64,000 nucleotides of DNA from Candidatus Defluviilinea proxima (GCA_016721115.1 JADKIW010000001.1:4231501-4295500), one strand, 5' to 3'. Counted from the stretch's first letter, positions 39,187 to 48,349 are shown. Notes: generated by a model from the letters alone, not told the origin. Made by a program: numbers and translations.

Positions 39187-39981
39187 ATGACCACATATCG
39201 CAAAAATGGAATAACAAATTTGTTTAATCGTCTTGCCGGTGGGCGTCGCATCCAAAGAGGCGCGGCGTGGGGTGGGATGATTTTAGGCGCGTTACTGGCG
39301 TTTGAGATATTTAATTTCAGCACAACGCAGTTTGCCCTTCTCGATATTTTGGGTGATTTAAAATTCGCCGGCATGCGTTGGGCTACCATTTTGGCCATCG
39401 CATTCTGTGGCATCGACTTTGCAGGGATCGCCCGCATCTTTACCCCTGAGCAGGGACGCGATGAACCCGCCGAGATCTGGTACCTACTTGGTGCATGGTT
39501 CTTAGCGGCCGCGATGAATGCTTCACTCACTTGGTGGGGTGTTTCAGTGGCGATCGTCAACCATACCAGCGCTAGCGGAAGTGCTGTAATCAACGCTGCA
39601 ACCATGGCAAAGATCGTTCCGATTTTCGTCGCCGTAATGATCATGTTCATTCGTGTTCTTTTGATCGGCACCTTCTCGGTAGCGGGAGAGAGATTGTTCT
39701 CAACTGACGAAAAACGTGCTTCTTATACCAATACCAACACGCCACGTCCGCGTCCGGTGCAACAGCAACAACCGACCTACCGCCCGGCAACTCCAACAAC
39801 CACGCCCGTATTACGCCCGGCCTCAAGCATCAATCGACCTATGACGACAAACATGTATCATCCGACACCTAACCCAGCACCCAAGCCTGCACAACAAACA
39901 TCATTTACTCGGGCTGAACCCACATACCATAACCTGTCTTTCAATGGCCCAGCCGAAAGCGACCGTTCGTACGATGTTTAA
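39187..39981 (+). CDS. Membrane protein of unknown function, possible SOS gene
   Basis: 264 residues with an AGGAG ribosome site. Four membrane helices lie at about residues 28-48, 61-78, 97-121 and 136-163, followed by a hydrophilic tail rich in P, T, Q and R (residues 180-260). No family is recognised. Its promoter carries a LexA-type palindrome, so expression after DNA damage is likely. Membrane proteins under LexA in other bacteria include cell-division inhibitors and toxins, but nothing in this sequence shows such an activity. The next gene is a lytic transglycosylase. Confidence 0.75.
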   Translation: MTTYRKNGITNLFNRLAGGRRIQRGAAWGGMILGALLAFEIFNFSTTQFALLDILGDLKFAGMRWATILAIAFCGIDFAGIARIFTPEQGRDEPAEIWYLLGAWFLAAAMNASLTWWGVSVAIVNHTSASGSAVINAATMAKIVPIFVAVMIMFIRVLLIGTFSVAGERLFSTDEKRASYTNTNTPRPRPVQQQQPTYRPATPTTTPVLRPASSINRPMTTNMYHPTPNPAPKPAQQTSFTRAEPTYHNLSFNGPAESDRSYDV

Positions 39982-39983
39982 AT

Positions 39984-40005
39984 TTGCCGGGCTTTGCCCC
40001 GGCAA
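39984..40005. repeat. Hairpin between the membrane protein and the transglycosylase
   Basis: TTGCCGGG (39984-39991) pairs with CCCGGCAA (39998-40005). No T-run follows; it may weaken read-through or be a repeat unit. Confidence 0.5.
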
Positions 40006-40065
40006 TCCATAGTTCCGAACTCTTTTCGAGCTCGGGTTTCCAAACCAAATTTGAGGAACCTACTT

Positions 40066-40743
40066 ATGCCCCGCGCTCGCACTTCCAAACCAAACAACCG
40101 GCAAACAGCCGCACCATCCAATGGAAGCGGCTGTTTGTCTCTCTATTCCCTGCCACTCTTAGCCGTCTTCGTGATCTCATGCTTGATCACAGCACTTTCA
40201 TTCAACACACCTATTGCAACATATACATCACAAAAGGACTCAACGAGCCTCTCCCCTATCTTCACGCGAGAAGTGCAATACTGGGCCAATGACATCATCC
40301 GCTGGGCAAACGCTTCTTCTCTGGACCCCAATCTGGTCGCTGTTATTCTACAGATCGAATCCTGCGGGGATCCTTTTGCGCAGTCAGAAGCCGGTGCAAT
40401 GGGACTGTTCCAGGTCATGCCTTTTCACTTTCAAAGCGGAGAGAATCCTTACAACACAAACACAAATGCCCTACGCGGATTGAATTATCTTTCGCGTTCA
40501 CTGGAAACATCTCGTGGAAATGTCCGTCTGGCATTGGCAGGATATAACGCAGGCATTGGAATCATCTCACGCGGCGAATGGACATGGCCCGCACAGACGC
40601 TACGTTATGTTTACTATGGCGCGCCAATCTACGAGGATGCACGAAGTGGAGCAACATCCAGCCCAACATTAGATGAATGGTATCGAAAGTATGGTGCGGG
40701 GTTATGCAGACAGGCAAGCAAACGACTGGGATTGAATCCCTAA
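40066..40743 (+). CDS. Membrane-anchored lytic transglycosylase (SLT family)
   Basis: 225 residues from the ATG at 40066. One N-terminal membrane helix (LPLLAVFVISCLITALSF, about residues 29-46) anchors an extracytoplasmic SLT domain: AVILQIESCGDPFAQSEAGA with the catalytic Glu in QIES, MGLFQVMPFHF, and ALAGYNAGIG. It cleaves the glycan strands of peptidoglycan. Together with the upstream LexA-type promoter it may belong to a damage-induced envelope unit, but its own promoter was not seen and the two genes are 84 bases apart. Confidence 0.93.
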   Translation: MPRARTSKPNNRQTAAPSNGSGCLSLYSLPLLAVFVISCLITALSFNTPIATYTSQKDSTSLSPIFTREVQYWANDIIRWANASSLDPNLVAVILQIESCGDPFAQSEAGAMGLFQVMPFHFQSGENPYNTNTNALRGLNYLSRSLETSRGNVRLALAGYNAGIGIISRGEWTWPAQTLRYVYYGAPIYEDARSGATSSPTLDEWYRKYGAGLCRQASKRLGLNP

Positions 40744-42114
40744 TTACGACTTAAACAACGGAAGCCAGATCGCGAATGTGGTCCCTTGTCCCTCTTTTGA
40801 GTCCACTTCGATGTGTCCGCTATGATGTTCTACGATCCATTTGGTGATGGAAAGCCCGAGGCCGAACCCGGTCGCTTTGCCGCGCGTGCGTGATTTTTCA
40901 GCGCGATAGAAACGTTCAAAGATGTGAGGCAAGTCCTCGGCAGGGATGCCAGGCCCAGTGTCCCGACAGATGATGCGTGCCTGATCGCCCACTTTTGCCA
41001 AGCTCAAGAATACATCCCCATCCTGCGGAGTATATTGAATGGCATTCGCCACAAGGTTGATCAATACTTGTTTCAAACGGTCACGATCACCGTTGACCTG
41101 CATCTGATCGATCTCGTTGAGATGAACGCGGACCTTTCCCCCAGCAATAATGCGCATCTCTTGAAAGACCTCAGTCACAAGCAGGTCCAATTCAACAGGG
41201 CGGAAACTCAGCGGGAGGTTACCAGACTCAGCCTGCGCCAACATCAACACACCACCAACCAGACGTGTGAGACGTCCCACCTCCTGATTGATGCTAACCA
41301 ACGATTCGTCGTCAAATTGCTTCATACGGCGCATCAGATCCACGTTGCCTTTGATGACCGTGAGAGGTGTCCGCAGTTCATGGCTCACATCGGCAAGAAA
41401 GCGTTGCTGAGACGTGAACAATGTTTCCAGTCTTTCCAACGTCCGATTGAAGGTTTGGATCAAGCTACCGATCTCATCCTCTTCAAATCCCTGAAGAGGG
41501 ATGCGGCGGGAGAGATCGTCGGCACGGTTGATATGTTCAGCCGTCTCCACGATGGTCTTGAGCGGCACAAGCGCACGTCCCAATGTAAACCACAAAGCAA
41601 AACCAACTACAACGACACCATACAGCCAGATCACCAGCAACACATATAGAAGATACTGGCGTGCAAACACAATGGAATCCAGTGGCGTTGCCACCTGCAT
41701 AACAGCGATCTGTTTGTTCCCGGTCTGCAAAGGGACACTCAATACCCGCAACAACATATCATCTTGATACGTGACCTCGCGATACCGCGCATGGTTCACA
41801 CGGGTATTGGCAGGGTCTAAAGCTTTATTTGTTTCCCCAAGTACACCAAAGCCCTGTTGCAATTCATCGTTCAGCCCCCACACTTGCACTTGGATGTCAT
41901 TATCAACATTGGCAGGGATCGCACCAAACTCCACCATCTTCAAGCTGGTTACACTGGATACGGCGATGAATTCTTCAGCATTCGTGGCCAGCGTATCATC
42001 GACCTGGCTCAACAACACCGTATTAACAAGTAAAAACGCACCTGCGCCAAAGATCAACAGAATGCCGCCCAACAGCAATGAATACAGGAAAGTCAGGCGT
42101 TGGGTCAGAGACAT
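40744..42114 (-). CDS. Sensor histidine kinase, OmpR-partner type
   Basis: 456 residues. Two membrane helices (about residues 11-33 and 155-178) enclose an extracytoplasmic sensor loop of about 120 residues. A HAMP linker follows. The H-box is FLADVSHELRTPLTVIKGN, the N-box VLINLVANAIQYTPQDG, and the ATP lid DTGPGIPAEDLPHIFERFYR and GFGLGLSITKWIVE. It phosphorylates the response regulator encoded just upstream at 42169, 54 bases away. Signal unknown. It converges tail to tail with the transglycosylase gene; the two stop codons are adjacent. Confidence 0.95.
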   Translation of the reverse strand: MSLTQRLTFLYSLLLGGILLIFGAGAFLLVNTVLLSQVDDTLATNAEEFIAVSSVTSLKMVEFGAIPANVDNDIQVQVWGLNDELQQGFGVLGETNKALDPANTRVNHARYREVTYQDDMLLRVLSVPLQTGNKQIAVMQVATPLDSIVFARQYLLYVLLVIWLYGVVVVGFALWFTLGRALVPLKTIVETAEHINRADDLSRRIPLQGFEEDEIGSLIQTFNRTLERLETLFTSQQRFLADVSHELRTPLTVIKGNVDLMRRMKQFDDESLVSINQEVGRLTRLVGGVLMLAQAESGNLPLSFRPVELDLLVTEVFQEMRIIAGGKVRVHLNEIDQMQVNGDRDRLKQVLINLVANAIQYTPQDGDVFLSLAKVGDQARIICRDTGPGIPAEDLPHIFERFYRAEKSRTRGKATGFGLGLSITKWIVEHHSGHIEVDSKEGQGTTFAIWLPLFKS

Positions 42115-42168
42115 TTCGATACTTCGGCAGGCTCAATACAATTTTTGATTTATCACTAGCGATTTATA

Positions 42169-42846
42169 TTACGGGGTCTCACGCAATACATATCCAACGC
42201 CACGGACTGTATGGATTAGGCGCACTTCCCCTTCACCCTCCAGTTTTTGGCGCAAATAACGAATATACACTTCAAGCACATTGCTCTCGCCGCCAAAGTC
42301 ATAACCCCACACGCGGTCAAAGATCACTTCACGCGTCAACACCTGTTTGGGATGACGCAGGAACAATTCAAGCAATTCGTATTCCTTGGCGGTCAATGAG
42401 ATCGTGCGATCACCGCGCGAGGCCTGTCTTGAACCCGTATCCAGAGAAAGATCAGCAAACTTCAAAACAGGGATACGCTCAGGTTGAGTTCGGCGCAACA
42501 ACGCACGTACACGCGCAAGCAATTCATCGAGATTGAATGGCTTGACCATGTAATCATCAGCACCAGCATCCAGACCTTGAATGCGATCCTGCACAGTATC
42601 CTTCGCAGTCAACATCAAGATCGGGATCGAACCACCCGTGCGCAAGCGATGGCACACTTCCAAACCATCCATGCCGGGCAACATCCAATCGAGTACTACA
42701 AGGTCAGGTGTGTGATCGCGCGCAAGGATCAAACCCATGCGTCCGTCAGTAGCCGTGTCCACGGTATAGCCTTCGTACGACAAACCGCGTTGTAGTAGTT
42801 TCAAAATCTGTTGGTCGTCTTCAATGATCAGGATACGTTCATTCAT
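42169..42846 (-). CDS. Response regulator, OmpR/PhoB family
   Basis: 225 residues. Receiver domain with acidic pocket IIEDDQQ, phosphorylated Asp in LVVLDWMLPGMDGLEV, and Thr/Lys switch residues in MLTAKDT and MVKPFNLDEL. The C-terminal winged helix shows DRVWGYDFGGESNVLEVYIRYLR and HTVRGVGYVLRE. It is a DNA-binding transcription regulator activated by the neighbouring kinase. Confidence 0.96.
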   Translation of the reverse strand: MNERILIIEDDQQILKLLQRGLSYEGYTVDTATDGRMGLILARDHTPDLVVLDWMLPGMDGLEVCHRLRTGGSIPILMLTAKDTVQDRIQGLDAGADDYMVKPFNLDELLARVRALLRRTQPERIPVLKFADLSLDTGSRQASRGDRTISLTAKEYELLELFLRHPKQVLTREVIFDRVWGYDFGGESNVLEVYIRYLRQKLEGEGEVRLIHTVRGVGYVLRETP

Positions 42847-42976
42847 AGTGATTGCTCCTAACCAAAATATACCACAACTTACTCTCTCGTTTACTGGACA
42901 AACCGCGCCTCGACCTTAACCCAAGCCTGATCGTCCACGATCAAACTTTACTTTGGCTGTAGCTTTATTGCTACGA

Positions 42977-43792
42977 TCATCTCAATCCGAGCTTTTCTTT
43001 CAACCATTTTTTCCGATCATGCGTTGCGCTTGCATTGAGTCCGTGACCTGCCTCGTACCACGTTATCTCCTTTGGCTCGCTAGCGGACGCAAAAAACTCC
43101 TCCGCACGCTCCTTCGGCACATGTGGATCATCCTTCGCAAACTGAAAGAAGACAGGGGCCGGTGAAAGCTGTGCCACATGGGCTATGGGGTCAATCTCGG
43201 CCATCTCCTTTATGAAAGCTTCTCGCGCCTCCCCCTCCAAATCGGGCAGATACAGATACCAGTCCGGGAAACGAGGCGTTGCCGCCATAATGACATATTG
43301 TGTAGGGCGTTGATCCAAAGCTCCAGCCAATACACCATACATTCCTCCAAAGTCATGGCCCACAAGTGCAAAGCGACTTGTATCCATGTTTGGCTGAGAT
43401 AGAAGCAGGTCAATTGCTCGACGAGTGTTTACAACCTCCTCCATGGAGTTCTGCATATCATCTGCTTGCGTACGTTTGAGGAAGAAATCAGGGTCAGACC
43501 ATAATGTTTCGACCAAAAGGCAAGCCGCACCACCTTTTGCCAATTCTTTCGCTTCCTCCACAAATTGGCTTCGATTCGAATCTGGTTTGGCTGGCTCATA
43601 CCAATGCACATATAAAATCGCCGCAAGTGGACTGTCCCCACCTTCTGGGCGAATCAACTCAGCCATACGGCGATACCCAAAAGGGGTTTGAAGCACAAAC
43701 AGTTTTCTCTCAATGCCATCTTCAACACGCTGGCGAAGCAGGCGCAGGTCTTTCGGTTCGAATTTCGGGTACTTTTGCATCTTAGTTAACAT
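42977..43792 (-). CDS. Alpha/beta hydrolase, dienelactone-hydrolase-like with Asp nucleophile
   Basis: 271 residues from the ATG at 43792, which has CGGAG six bases before it; an in-frame TTG at 43807 lacks one. The nucleophile elbow reads VGHDFGGMYG, with Asp where dienelactone hydrolases have Cys and esterases Ser. The C-terminal His is in WYEAGHGLN. Asp at this place is typical of epoxide hydrolases and haloalkane dehalogenases. No signal peptide. It lies alone between the two-component genes and the serS leader. Confidence 0.82.
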   Translation of the reverse strand: MLTKMQKYPKFEPKDLRLLRQRVEDGIERKLFVLQTPFGYRRMAELIRPEGGDSPLAAILYVHWYEPAKPDSNRSQFVEEAKELAKGGAACLLVETLWSDPDFFLKRTQADDMQNSMEEVVNTRRAIDLLLSQPNMDTSRFALVGHDFGGMYGVLAGALDQRPTQYVIMAATPRFPDWYLYLPDLEGEAREAFIKEMAEIDPIAHVAQLSPAPVFFQFAKDDPHVPKERAEEFFASASEPKEITWYEAGHGLNASATHDRKKWLKEKLGLR

Positions 43793-43841
43793 GGCGACTC
43801 CGATCAATTAAGTTGCACATATTATATTTGTTACCCCAAAC

Positions 43842-43869
43842 TTGACACCCTTCTCTGGGAGAGTATAAT
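43842..43869 (+). promoter_or_regulatory. serS promoter
   Basis: TTGACA (43842-43847), 16-base spacer and TATAAT (43864-43869), a strong promoter directly ahead of the T-box leader. Confidence 0.8.
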
Positions 43870-43875
43870 CACGCC

Positions 43876-44117
43876 CAATAAGAAAGCGTGAAGACAAGTA
43901 CCTGTTCAACCGTTCAGAAAGTTGTCGGTCGATGCGAGACAACCGGGCAAACAGAGAAATCCCCTTCACCCATCGCTTCCGCAGGAACAAGTTTAGGCTT
44001 GTTGTAAGGAAGACGCGAGCGCACGTTACAGCGCACTCCAAGGTCACGCCAACGCGTGGCAAAAGCAGGTGGCACCACGAGACGCCCCTCGTCCTGCAAA
44101 TGGATCGGGGCGTATTT
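43876..44117 (+). promoter_or_regulatory. T-box leader controlling serS
   Basis: The leader holds the T-box core AGGTGGCACCACG (44067-44079). GCAGG before it can pair with CCTGC after it (antiterminator), and ACGCCCC (44082-44088) pairs with GGGGCGT (44107-44113) followed by ATTTTATT (terminator). A Stem I candidate pairs AAGCGTGAAG near 43884 with CTTCA...CGCTT near 43970. Uncharged tRNA-Ser would bind and allow read-through into serS. The specifier codon was not fixed with certainty. Confidence 0.85.
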
Positions 44118-44178
44118 TATTCCCTGGAGTCGGTCATAAAACAACCCCCAAGACTCCAAAGCACACTGGAGGTGCAAC

Positions 44179-45450
44179 ATGCTAGATATAAATTTGATCC
44201 GCGAAAATCCTGAACTTGTGCGCACATCGCTCAAAAACCGCCAGATGGACGCATCCTCTGTGGACGGTATTCTCACGCTGGACGAAAAACGTCGTACGCT
44301 ACTCACCGAAGTGGAGAAGCTAAAGGCTGAGCGCAATACGGTCTCAAAAGAGATCAGCAAAATGAAAGATGCGGCAGAACGTGAGACAAAGATCGCCGCA
44401 ATGCGCGAAGTAGGCGATAAGATCGCCGCGTTGGATAAGGAAGTAGCAGACGTCGAGGCAGAACTAACTGCATTGACCAGTTCCCTGCCCAATATCCCGG
44501 ATGAACGGACGCCAATAGGCGTGTCCGAAGATGAAAACATTGTTCTGCGTACCGTTGGCGAACTTCCCAAATTTGATTTTGAACCCAAAGCTCACTGGGA
44601 TTTTGGCCCGGAACTGGGCATCATTGACTTTGAGCGTGGCACAAAGATCACAGGCTCACGCTTCTACGTGCTGAGTGGCGCAGGCGCACGGTTGCAACGA
44701 GCGTTGATCTCTTTCATGCTTGATCTGCATGCGCGACAAGGCTACACAGAAAAGTATCTGCCCTTCATGGTGAAGCAAGAGACAGTGTACGGAGCAGGAC
44801 AACTCCCCAAGTTCGCAGACAACTTGTACAAAGACCATGAGGAAGATCTGTATCTCGTGCCAACTGCTGAAGTCCCGTTGACCGGCATGCACATGGGCGA
44901 GATTCTTGACGAGGCCCAACTGCCTTTGATGTATACAGGCTATACACCATGCTTCCGCCGTGAGAAGATGAGCGCCGGGCGCGACGTACGCGGCATCAAA
45001 CGCGGACATCAATTCGACAAAGTTGAGATGTACATGTACGCCAAACCTGAAGAATCAGACGCTCTGTTGGAAAAAATGCGTGAAGATGCCGAAGCGACTT
45101 GTGCCGCATTGGGCCTGCCCTATCGCGTAAAGTTACTCTGCACGGCTGATATCGGTTTCGGCTCAACCATCACCTATGACCTCGAGGTTTGGGCGGCAGG
45201 ATGCAACGAATGGCTGGAGGTATCTTCGGTCTCAAATGTTCGCGACTTTCAGGCGCGTCGTGCGAATATAAAGTATCGTCCTGCCGATGGCGGCAAGGCA
45301 CGCCTCGTCCACACCTTGAACGGTTCAGGTCTCGGCCTACCCCGCACAATGATCGCCGTCATGGAAAACAACCAGCAAGCCGATGGCTCAATTGTTATCC
45401 CAGAAGTGCTACGTCCGTGGATGGGCGGTGTAGATGTAATAAGACCGTAA
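44179..45450 (+). CDS. serS: Seryl-tRNA synthetase
   Basis: 423 residues, the normal length. The N-terminal coiled-coil arm (about residues 30-100) binds the long variable arm of tRNA-Ser. Class II motifs: motif 2 in PCFRREKMSAGRDVRGIKRGHQFDKVEMY, motif 3 in LNGSGLGLPRTMIAVMENNQQ. LVPTAEVPLTGMH is the conserved serine-binding TAE loop. It charges tRNA-Ser with serine. Ribosome site GGAGG. Controlled by the T-box leader upstream. Confidence 0.98.
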   Translation: MLDINLIRENPELVRTSLKNRQMDASSVDGILTLDEKRRTLLTEVEKLKAERNTVSKEISKMKDAAERETKIAAMREVGDKIAALDKEVADVEAELTALTSSLPNIPDERTPIGVSEDENIVLRTVGELPKFDFEPKAHWDFGPELGIIDFERGTKITGSRFYVLSGAGARLQRALISFMLDLHARQGYTEKYLPFMVKQETVYGAGQLPKFADNLYKDHEEDLYLVPTAEVPLTGMHMGEILDEAQLPLMYTGYTPCFRREKMSAGRDVRGIKRGHQFDKVEMYMYAKPEESDALLEKMREDAEATCAALGLPYRVKLLCTADIGFGSTITYDLEVWAAGCNEWLEVSSVSNVRDFQARRANIKYRPADGGKARLVHTLNGSGLGLPRTMIAVMENNQQADGSIVIPEVLRPWMGGVDVIRP

Positions 45451-45456
45451 ACAATA

Positions 45457-45487
45457 GACCTGTGATGTCTTCATGACATCACAGGTC
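45457..45487. repeat. Inverted repeat between serS and the DUF456 gene
   Basis: GACCTGTGATGTC (45457-45469) is exactly mirrored at 45475-45487 with a five-base loop. No T-run follows, so it may be a weak terminator or an RNA-stabilising hairpin. Confidence 0.6.
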
Positions 45488-45500
45488 ATAAGGAACCCAT

Positions 45501-46019
45501 ATGCCCGATTGGCTTCAATTTGCTTCCCAAGTTCTTCTCGAAACGCTTACCCTTTTTGCCATGTTGGTTGGTTTGGTGGGTCTGATCGTGCCTGTCTTCC
45601 CCGGGCTGACGATCATGTGGCTGGCATCACTGGTGTATGCGATCATCCAAAGTGTAGCAGGCAAAATGACAGGTTGGGATTGGTTCTTCTTCGTCATCAT
45701 TACCCTGTTCATGATCGGCGGCAACATCGTGGACAACCTCATCATCGCGGCAAAGATGCGTGACCAATTCATCCCCTGGAGCTCGATCCTGATCGCGTTC
45801 GCGGCAGGCATCATCGCTAGTATCTTTCTTACACCGCTCGTTGGTTTATTGGGCGCACCGCTTGGGTTGTTCCTTGCGGAGCTAAACAGATTGAAAGACC
45901 GCGATAAAGCGATCGCGTCTACAAAAGCGTATTTGATCGGCTGGGGTTGGGCATTTGGGGCAAGGTTCTTGATCGGGTTGACAATGATCGGCTCATGGAT
46001 GTTGTGGGCCTGGTTATAA
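45501..46019 (+). CDS. DUF456 membrane protein
   Basis: 172 residues with four or five membrane helices. The N-terminal pattern LVGLVGLIVPVFPGLTIMWLA and the central GGNIVDNLIIAAKMRD and FLTPLVGLLGAPLGLFLAEL match DUF456, a family of small membrane proteins with unknown role. It follows serS with 50 bases between and may be read with it. Confidence 0.85.
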   Translation: MPDWLQFASQVLLETLTLFAMLVGLVGLIVPVFPGLTIMWLASLVYAIIQSVAGKMTGWDWFFFVIITLFMIGGNIVDNLIIAAKMRDQFIPWSSILIAFAAGIIASIFLTPLVGLLGAPLGLFLAELNRLKDRDKAIASTKAYLIGWGWAFGARFLIGLTMIGSWMLWAWL

Positions 46020-46020
46020 A

Positions 46021-46058
46021 AAAATGGCGGTCACTTTACGAGTGACCGCCATTTTTTT
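46021..46058. terminator. Bidirectional terminator between the DUF456 gene and the binding-protein gene
   Basis: TGGCGGTCACT (46025-46035) pairs with AGTGACCGCCA (46041-46051). An A-run precedes and a T-run follows, so it works for both convergent genes. Confidence 0.85.
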
Positions 46059-47295
46059 ATTTTACGGATTCCATTACGCTTCGCGCTACAACTTCGGGTT
46101 GCTCGCCATTAAATATCCTGATCAGCGCCTCTTGCAGTAGTGGCCTCAAAATTCTTATCCCATCATCCACAGGGACAGGATGTGTGGATTGCAAAATCTC
46201 ATCAAGCGACACCCTTAGCGTTTCATTTGTCCAACTCCCCAACGCCTGCGGACGGGTTGGCAAATAGCCCGAAGCCTGCGTCCATGCAGACATGAAATCA
46301 CTTTCCACGAGGTACGACGCTAATTCTGCGGCGAGAGGTTCGTTCTCTGCGCCAGAACCTGCCAACGACCACACCCACCCGGTCCCCAACGAATAGTTCA
46401 TATTGTCCAAACCCAGTAACGGGAGGTATTCTCCGCTTTGTGCACCAATATCACTCGATGCCCAGCCAACCGCCAGATCAGCTCCACCATCACGAAAGAT
46501 CTGTAAAGATTGTTCAGCGGTTTGAAGATCACGAATGGTTGGTGAAATTGTCTCTGTCGTTAGAGCTTGCTGATACAGGGTTAGAACACGCGTCAGCGTT
46601 TCTTCGTCAATTGAAGATTCTTTTTTGAGAGAGAGATACAAAGCCAAAGGAAAAGATGCCTGCAGGTCTGAAGCGGGAAAAACGATTTGATTCCCTGAAT
46701 TGATGATGAAATCCCAACTGGAAAGCGGATCATCAAATACCGCAGGGCGATACACCATAAGGAGTGCATCACTCGCAAACGGTAAGCCATACTCCGTATT
46801 CTGAAAATGACCCAGTTCGCGCGCGAACGCATACCAATCTGGTTCCTGTAGAATATCGGTCAAGCCTTCAAGGGGATGCAGAAAGCCTGCCGAGGCCGCC
46901 ATCTGCATATCGGCATAGGATAGGGCGATCAGGTCGGGCATGGCAGAGGGCGCGGCATTGCTTGTAATAGAAAGCGCGCCGGTGATATCGGTGGTTGTTT
47001 TGATTCGGACCTCTATCTCGAGGCCGGGGTGTTCGTTCTCAAATTCAAGCAAACGTTGTTTCAATAATTGGGCAGAGGGAGTCTCCGCATTGGGGTCAAA
47101 TTGTGGAGGAAGCCAAATACGAAGAAGGCGCGATTGATCGACCACAGGTGCGGTGGGAGTTGGAGTCGCTTGCGGGGTGGCTGTGGCCGTTGAGGCAGGA
47201 ACAGGTGTCGGCGTAGAAAGAAGCGGGGCGAGGGACGAGCATCCTACAAGAAGGAGGAGAAGTCCAACATTGACGATGCGTAATGCGCGAGTCAT
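46057..47295 (-). CDS. ABC-type solute-binding lipoprotein (carbohydrate class)
   Basis: 412 residues. Lipoprotein signal LLLLLVGCSSL at the N-terminus and a P/T/A-rich linker, then a periplasmic-binding-protein fold with RIWLPPQFDPNAE, FENEHPGLEIEVRIKTTTD, PDLIALSYADMQMAASAGFL and LPFASDALLMVYR. These are features of cluster D sugar-binding proteins (MalE-like). No permease or ATPase genes are next to it, so either they are elsewhere or the protein has a different role. Its stop follows a shared terminator and it overlaps the M42 gene end. Confidence 0.88.
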   Translation of the reverse strand: MTRALRIVNVGLLLLLVGCSSLAPLLSTPTPVPASTATATPQATPTPTAPVVDQSRLLRIWLPPQFDPNAETPSAQLLKQRLLEFENEHPGLEIEVRIKTTTDITGALSITSNAAPSAMPDLIALSYADMQMAASAGFLHPLEGLTDILQEPDWYAFARELGHFQNTEYGLPFASDALLMVYRPAVFDDPLSSWDFIINSGNQIVFPASDLQASFPLALYLSLKKESSIDEETLTRVLTLYQQALTTETISPTIRDLQTAEQSLQIFRDGGADLAVGWASSDIGAQSGEYLPLLGLDNMNYSLGTGWVWSLAGSGAENEPLAAELASYLVESDFMSAWTQASGYLPTRPQALGSWTNETLRVSLDEILQSTHPVPVDDGIRILRPLLQEALIRIFNGEQPEVVARSVMESVK

Positions 47296-48299
47296 TATCC
47301 CAGATCTATCGGTGCGCGTAAAAGCGCGGCTAAGAGTTTGACGGAATTTTGCAGGTCAGTGTAATCGATCATTTCCGAAGGCGAGTGAACGTAACGCACG
47401 GGGATCGAGATACAGCCTGATGGCACACCGGCGCGCGTGAGTTGAATGGCGCGTGCATCGGTGCCACCAACAAGGAGAACTTCACGCTGATAAGGGATCT
47501 TATTTTTCTCGGCCGTGCGAATCATCCATTTGACAATGCGCGGATCAGAGATCGAACCGATATCCTGTATCTTGATGCATGGGCCTTTGCCCAGCGCCAT
47601 TTCCATTTTGAGGGAGGCGGGTGTATCGCCCGTGGGAGTAACATCCAAAGCGACGCCAAGATCAGGGTCAATGCCAAAAGCCGATGTGAGCGCACCCGCT
47701 GAGCCCACCTCTTCTTGCGTTGTGAAAACGAAATACACATCATGCGGCGTAGACTTGAGTGCACGTAATGCTTCGATGGCAACCAACACACCAGCGCGAT
47801 CATCCATGGATTTGGCAACGAGGCGATTGCCCATCTCCGTGAACGGACGGTCAAATGCGGCCACATCGCCCACTTTCACGGGGCAATCTTTTTTGCTGGT
47901 TGCGCCGACATCGATATACACTTTATCGAGCGTGGGGATTTCGCCGAGGCCCGTCAAATTATCAAAGCCCAACACACCCTGCACGCCATTCAAAAAACGG
48001 ACTCGCCCTCCAGAAACATAGCGACGGAATACGCCACCGATCGGCGAAAAACGGACAAAGCCTTTTTCATCCACATGGCTGACGATCAAGCCGATCTCGT
48101 CCATGTGCGCGGCGATCATGATCTTTTTTGTATCTTTTGTAGCTTTGGTCGGCTTCTTGCGGACAATGAGATTGCCGAGCGCATCCACTTTGATCTCGTC
48201 AGCCAATGGCTTGACCTCGGCCCGCACCAATTTACGGACTTCATCTTCGTACCCCGAAGGGCCAAATGTTTCAGTGAGTTGTTTGAGAAGTTTTTTCAT
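47295..48299 (-). CDS. M42-family aminopeptidase, copy 1
   Basis: 334 residues. Metal-binding and catalytic residues of M42 (PepA/FrvX/TET type) are present: AAHMDEIGLIV, AKSMDDRAGVLVA, TTQEEVGSAGA with the catalytic Glu pair, ALDVTPTGDTP and RYVHSPSEM with the last His. These enzymes form large tetrahedral complexes that trim short peptides. First of three M42 genes in the block; overlaps the binding-protein gene by one base. Confidence 0.93.
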   Translation of the reverse strand: MKKLLKQLTETFGPSGYEDEVRKLVRAEVKPLADEIKVDALGNLIVRKKPTKATKDTKKIMIAAHMDEIGLIVSHVDEKGFVRFSPIGGVFRRYVSGGRVRFLNGVQGVLGFDNLTGLGEIPTLDKVYIDVGATSKKDCPVKVGDVAAFDRPFTEMGNRLVAKSMDDRAGVLVAIEALRALKSTPHDVYFVFTTQEEVGSAGALTSAFGIDPDLGVALDVTPTGDTPASLKMEMALGKGPCIKIQDIGSISDPRIVKWMIRTAEKNKIPYQREVLLVGGTDARAIQLTRAGVPSGCISIPVRYVHSPSEMIDYTDLQNSVKLLAALLRAPIDLG

Positions 48300-48349
48300 T
48301 CAGTGTAATTTCCTGGTTGATGTAGTTGTGCAGTTCAGTACTTCGATGG

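Noticed and set aside
45457..45487. Inverted repeat after serS as an intrinsic terminator
   Set aside because: No T-run follows the hairpin, so it was listed only as a repeat.
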